DNA of 64,000 bases. Source: Pseudomonas fluorescens. GTDB taxonomy: Bacteria; Pseudomonadota; Gammaproteobacteria; Pseudomonadales; Pseudomonadaceae. The notes below the pieces were generated by a model. It saw nothing but the letters and a program-made list of their open reading frames with translations, was not told the origin of the DNA and made no database searches. The stretch spans positions 62,001-126,000 of the forward strand of contig NZ_CABVII010000002.1 in NCBI RefSeq assembly GCF_902497995.1, read 5' to 3'. A program made the position numbers and the translations under genes. Of this stretch, positions 62,467-64,000 are shown one piece after another; position 1 is the stretch's first letter, and each line of letters starts with the position of its first letter.

Positions 62467-64000
62467 ATGAGCGACTCCCTTGATCTCAGCCTGGACGGTG
62501 TAGAACGCCGGTCACTGGCTGACTTCACCGAAAATGCCTACCTCAACTACTCCATGTACGTGATCATGGACCGCGCCTTGCCGCATATCGGCGACGGCCT
62601 GAAACCAGTACAGCGGCGCATCATCTACGCGATGAGCGAGTTGGGGCTGGACGCCGATTCCAAGCACAAGAAATCGGCGCGTACCGTCGGTGACGTGCTC
62701 GGTAAATTCCATCCCCACGGCGACTCGGCCTGCTACGAAGCCATGGTCCTGATGGCCCAGCCGTTCAGTTACCGCTACACCCTGGTCGACGGCCAGGGCA
62801 ACTGGGGTGCGCCGGATGATCCCAAGTCCTTCGCCGCCATGCGGTACACCGAAGCGCGGCTGTCGCGTTATTCCGAAGTGCTGCTCAGTGAATTGGGTCA
62901 GGGCACGGCGGACTGGGGGCCGAACTTCGACGGTACCCTCGACGAGCCCCTGGTGTTGCCGGCGCGTTTGCCGAATATCCTGCTCAACGGCACCACCGGC
63001 ATCGCCGTGGGCATGGCCACCGACGTCCCGCCGCACAACCTGCGCGAAGTCGCGACCGCCTGCGTGCGCTTGCTCGATGAACCCAAGGCCACGGTCGAAC
63101 AGCTCTGCGAACACATCCAGGGCCCGGATTATCCGACCGAAGCGGAAATCATCACGCCCCGGGCCGATTTGCTGAAAATCTACGAAACCGGCAAGGGCTC
63201 GGTACGCATGCGTGCCGTGTACCACATCGAAGACGGCGACATCATCGTCACCGCGCTGCCGCATCAGGTCTCTGGTGCCAAGGTGCTGGAACAGATCGCG
63301 GCGATGATGCAGGCCAAGCCGTCCAAGGCGCCGCAGATCGCTGACCTGCGCGACGAATCCGACCACGAAAACCCGTGCCGGATCGTGATTATTCCGGGCG
63401 CCCGGAAAAACTTTGACCATGACGCCTTGATGCAACACCTGTTCGCCAGCACCGAGCTGGAATCTAGCTATCGGGTCAACATCAACATCATCGGCCTGGA
63501 CGGCAAGCCGCAGCTGAAGAACCTGCGCGCGCTGTTGGTGGAATGGCTGGCATTCAGGGTGCAGACCGTGCGTCGCCGCCTGCAATTCCGCCTGGACAAG
63601 GTCGAGCGCCGCCTGCACCTGTTGGACGGTTTGCTGATCGCCTACCTCAACCTGGATGAAGTGATCCACATCATCCGCACCGAGGAGCACCCCAAAGCGG
63701 CACTGATCGAGCGTTTCGCCCTGAGTGAAATCCAGGCCGACTACATTCTCGATACCCGCTTGCGTCAGCTGGCGCGACTGGAAGAAATGAAGCTGCGTGC
63801 CGAGCAGGATGAGCTGCTCAAGGAACAGGCCAAGCTGCAAGCCCTGCTGGGCAGCGAAGCCAAGCTGAAAAAACTGGTGCGCACCGAGCTGCTCAAGGAC
63901 GCCGAAACCTACGGCGACGACCGTCGTTCGCCAATCGTCGAGCGCGCCGAAGCCAAGGCGCTGACCGAGCACGATCTGCTGCCGAACGAGAAAGTGACCG
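62467..64000 (+). CDS. parC: ParC: DNA topoisomerase IV subunit A (3' end outside window)
   Basis: About 511 residues are visible. The catalytic Tyr127 is in [12 protein letters not shown]. The region that decides quinolone susceptibility reads [13 protein letters not shown] with Ser87 and Glu91, the wild-type residues. [20 protein letters not shown] and [16 protein letters not shown] are typical of ParC/GyrA. A coiled coil follows after 330 ([20 protein letters not shown]). It pairs with ParE. It starts at ATG 62467, seven bases after the protease gene. Confidence 0.96.
   Translation, partial: MSDSLDLSLDGVERRSLADFTENAYLNYSMYVIMDRALPHIGDGLKPVQRRIIYAMSELGLDADSKHKKSARTVGDVLGKFHPHGDSACYEAMVLMAQPFSYRYTLVDGQGNWGAPDDPKSFAAMRYTEARLSRYSEVLLSELGQGTADWGPNFDGTLDEPLVLPARLPNILLNGTTGIAVGMATDVPPHNLREVATACVRLLDEPKATVEQLCEHIQGPDYPTEAEIITPRADLLKIYETGKGSVRMRAVYHIEDGDIIVTALPHQVSGAKVLEQIAAMMQAKPSKAPQIADLRDESDHENPCRIVIIPGARKNFDHDALMQHLFASTELESSYRVNINIIGLDGKPQLKNLRALLVEWLAFRVQTVRRRLQFRLDKVERRLHLLDGLLIAYLNLDEVIHIIRTEEHPKAALIERFALSEIQADYILDTRLRQLARLEEMKLRAEQDELLKEQAKLQALLGSEAKLKKLVRTELLKDAETYGDDRRSPIVERAEAKALTEHDLLPNEKVT

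Noticed and set aside
62512..63972. 486-codon frame antisense to parC
   Set aside because: Shadow of parC.

Overview
The window is chromosomal DNA of a Pseudomonas, most likely of the P. fluorescens group. Three things point there: high-GC coding sequence, REP hairpins of the type 'tgtgggagcgggcttgctcgcgaa' in many gene gaps, and gene orders that match blocks I know from P. aeruginosa (the LPS core block waaF to waaA, and the tolC-thiC-nudF-cpdA-parE-parC block). I count about 54 protein genes. The first (acyl-CoA dehydrogenase) and last (parC) are cut by the window edges. I saw no rRNA, tRNA or CRISPR.

Layout. (1) 1-7560: an acyl-CoA dehydrogenase, then the divergent proline pair putA and putP, whose shared 460-base spacer carries five GTTGCA-type PutA sites. 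(2) 7488-11200: a plastic stretch. A degenerate 34-base copy of the putP 3' end lies 1.28 kb downstream of the original. Between the two copies are a 40-bp-armed REP doublet, a start-less reading frame resembling P4-satellite Ash/Icd-like proteins, and a small Pseudomonas protein whose start overlaps that frame's stop (ATGA). Next comes an orphan RHS gene with almost no toxin tip. (3) 11202-22576: rlmJ, msrA, a PhoD-like phosphatase, aceE-aceF and the divergent glnE.

(4) 22923-49912: LPS core assembly and export. waaF-waaC-waaG-waaP-wapP-wapQ and a double-kinase gene overlap or nearly touch, forming one tight operon. A REP doublet and a small lipoprotein gene interrupt the block. A second run follows: carbamoyltransferase, glycosyltransferase, mig-14-like, dnpA (de-N-acetylase), ssg and two more glycosyltransferases. 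An opposite-strand kinase-like gene sits before waaL, msbA and hldE. The far side holds an unknown gene, an aldo/keto reductase, an FAD oxidoreductase, an SMR transporter, a LysR regulator and waaA. Together these genes build, phosphorylate, carbamoylate, flip and cap the lipid A-core. Several of the kinase-like proteins lack the usual catalytic aspartate.

(5) 50028-64000: tolC; a TPP riboswitch controlling thiC, followed by the HMP-type transporter cytX; an RsiV-like lipoprotein; nudF; a DUF1249 gene; cpdA; yqiA; and parE and parC separated by a phytase-like secreted protein and a membrane-anchored aspartic protease.

Most of the window is conserved core genome. The parts most worth a second look are the putP-associated insertion, the twin 15-bp operators between aceE and glnE, the mix of active-looking and inactive-looking kinases in the LPS block, and the competing pairings downstream of the TPP aptamer.
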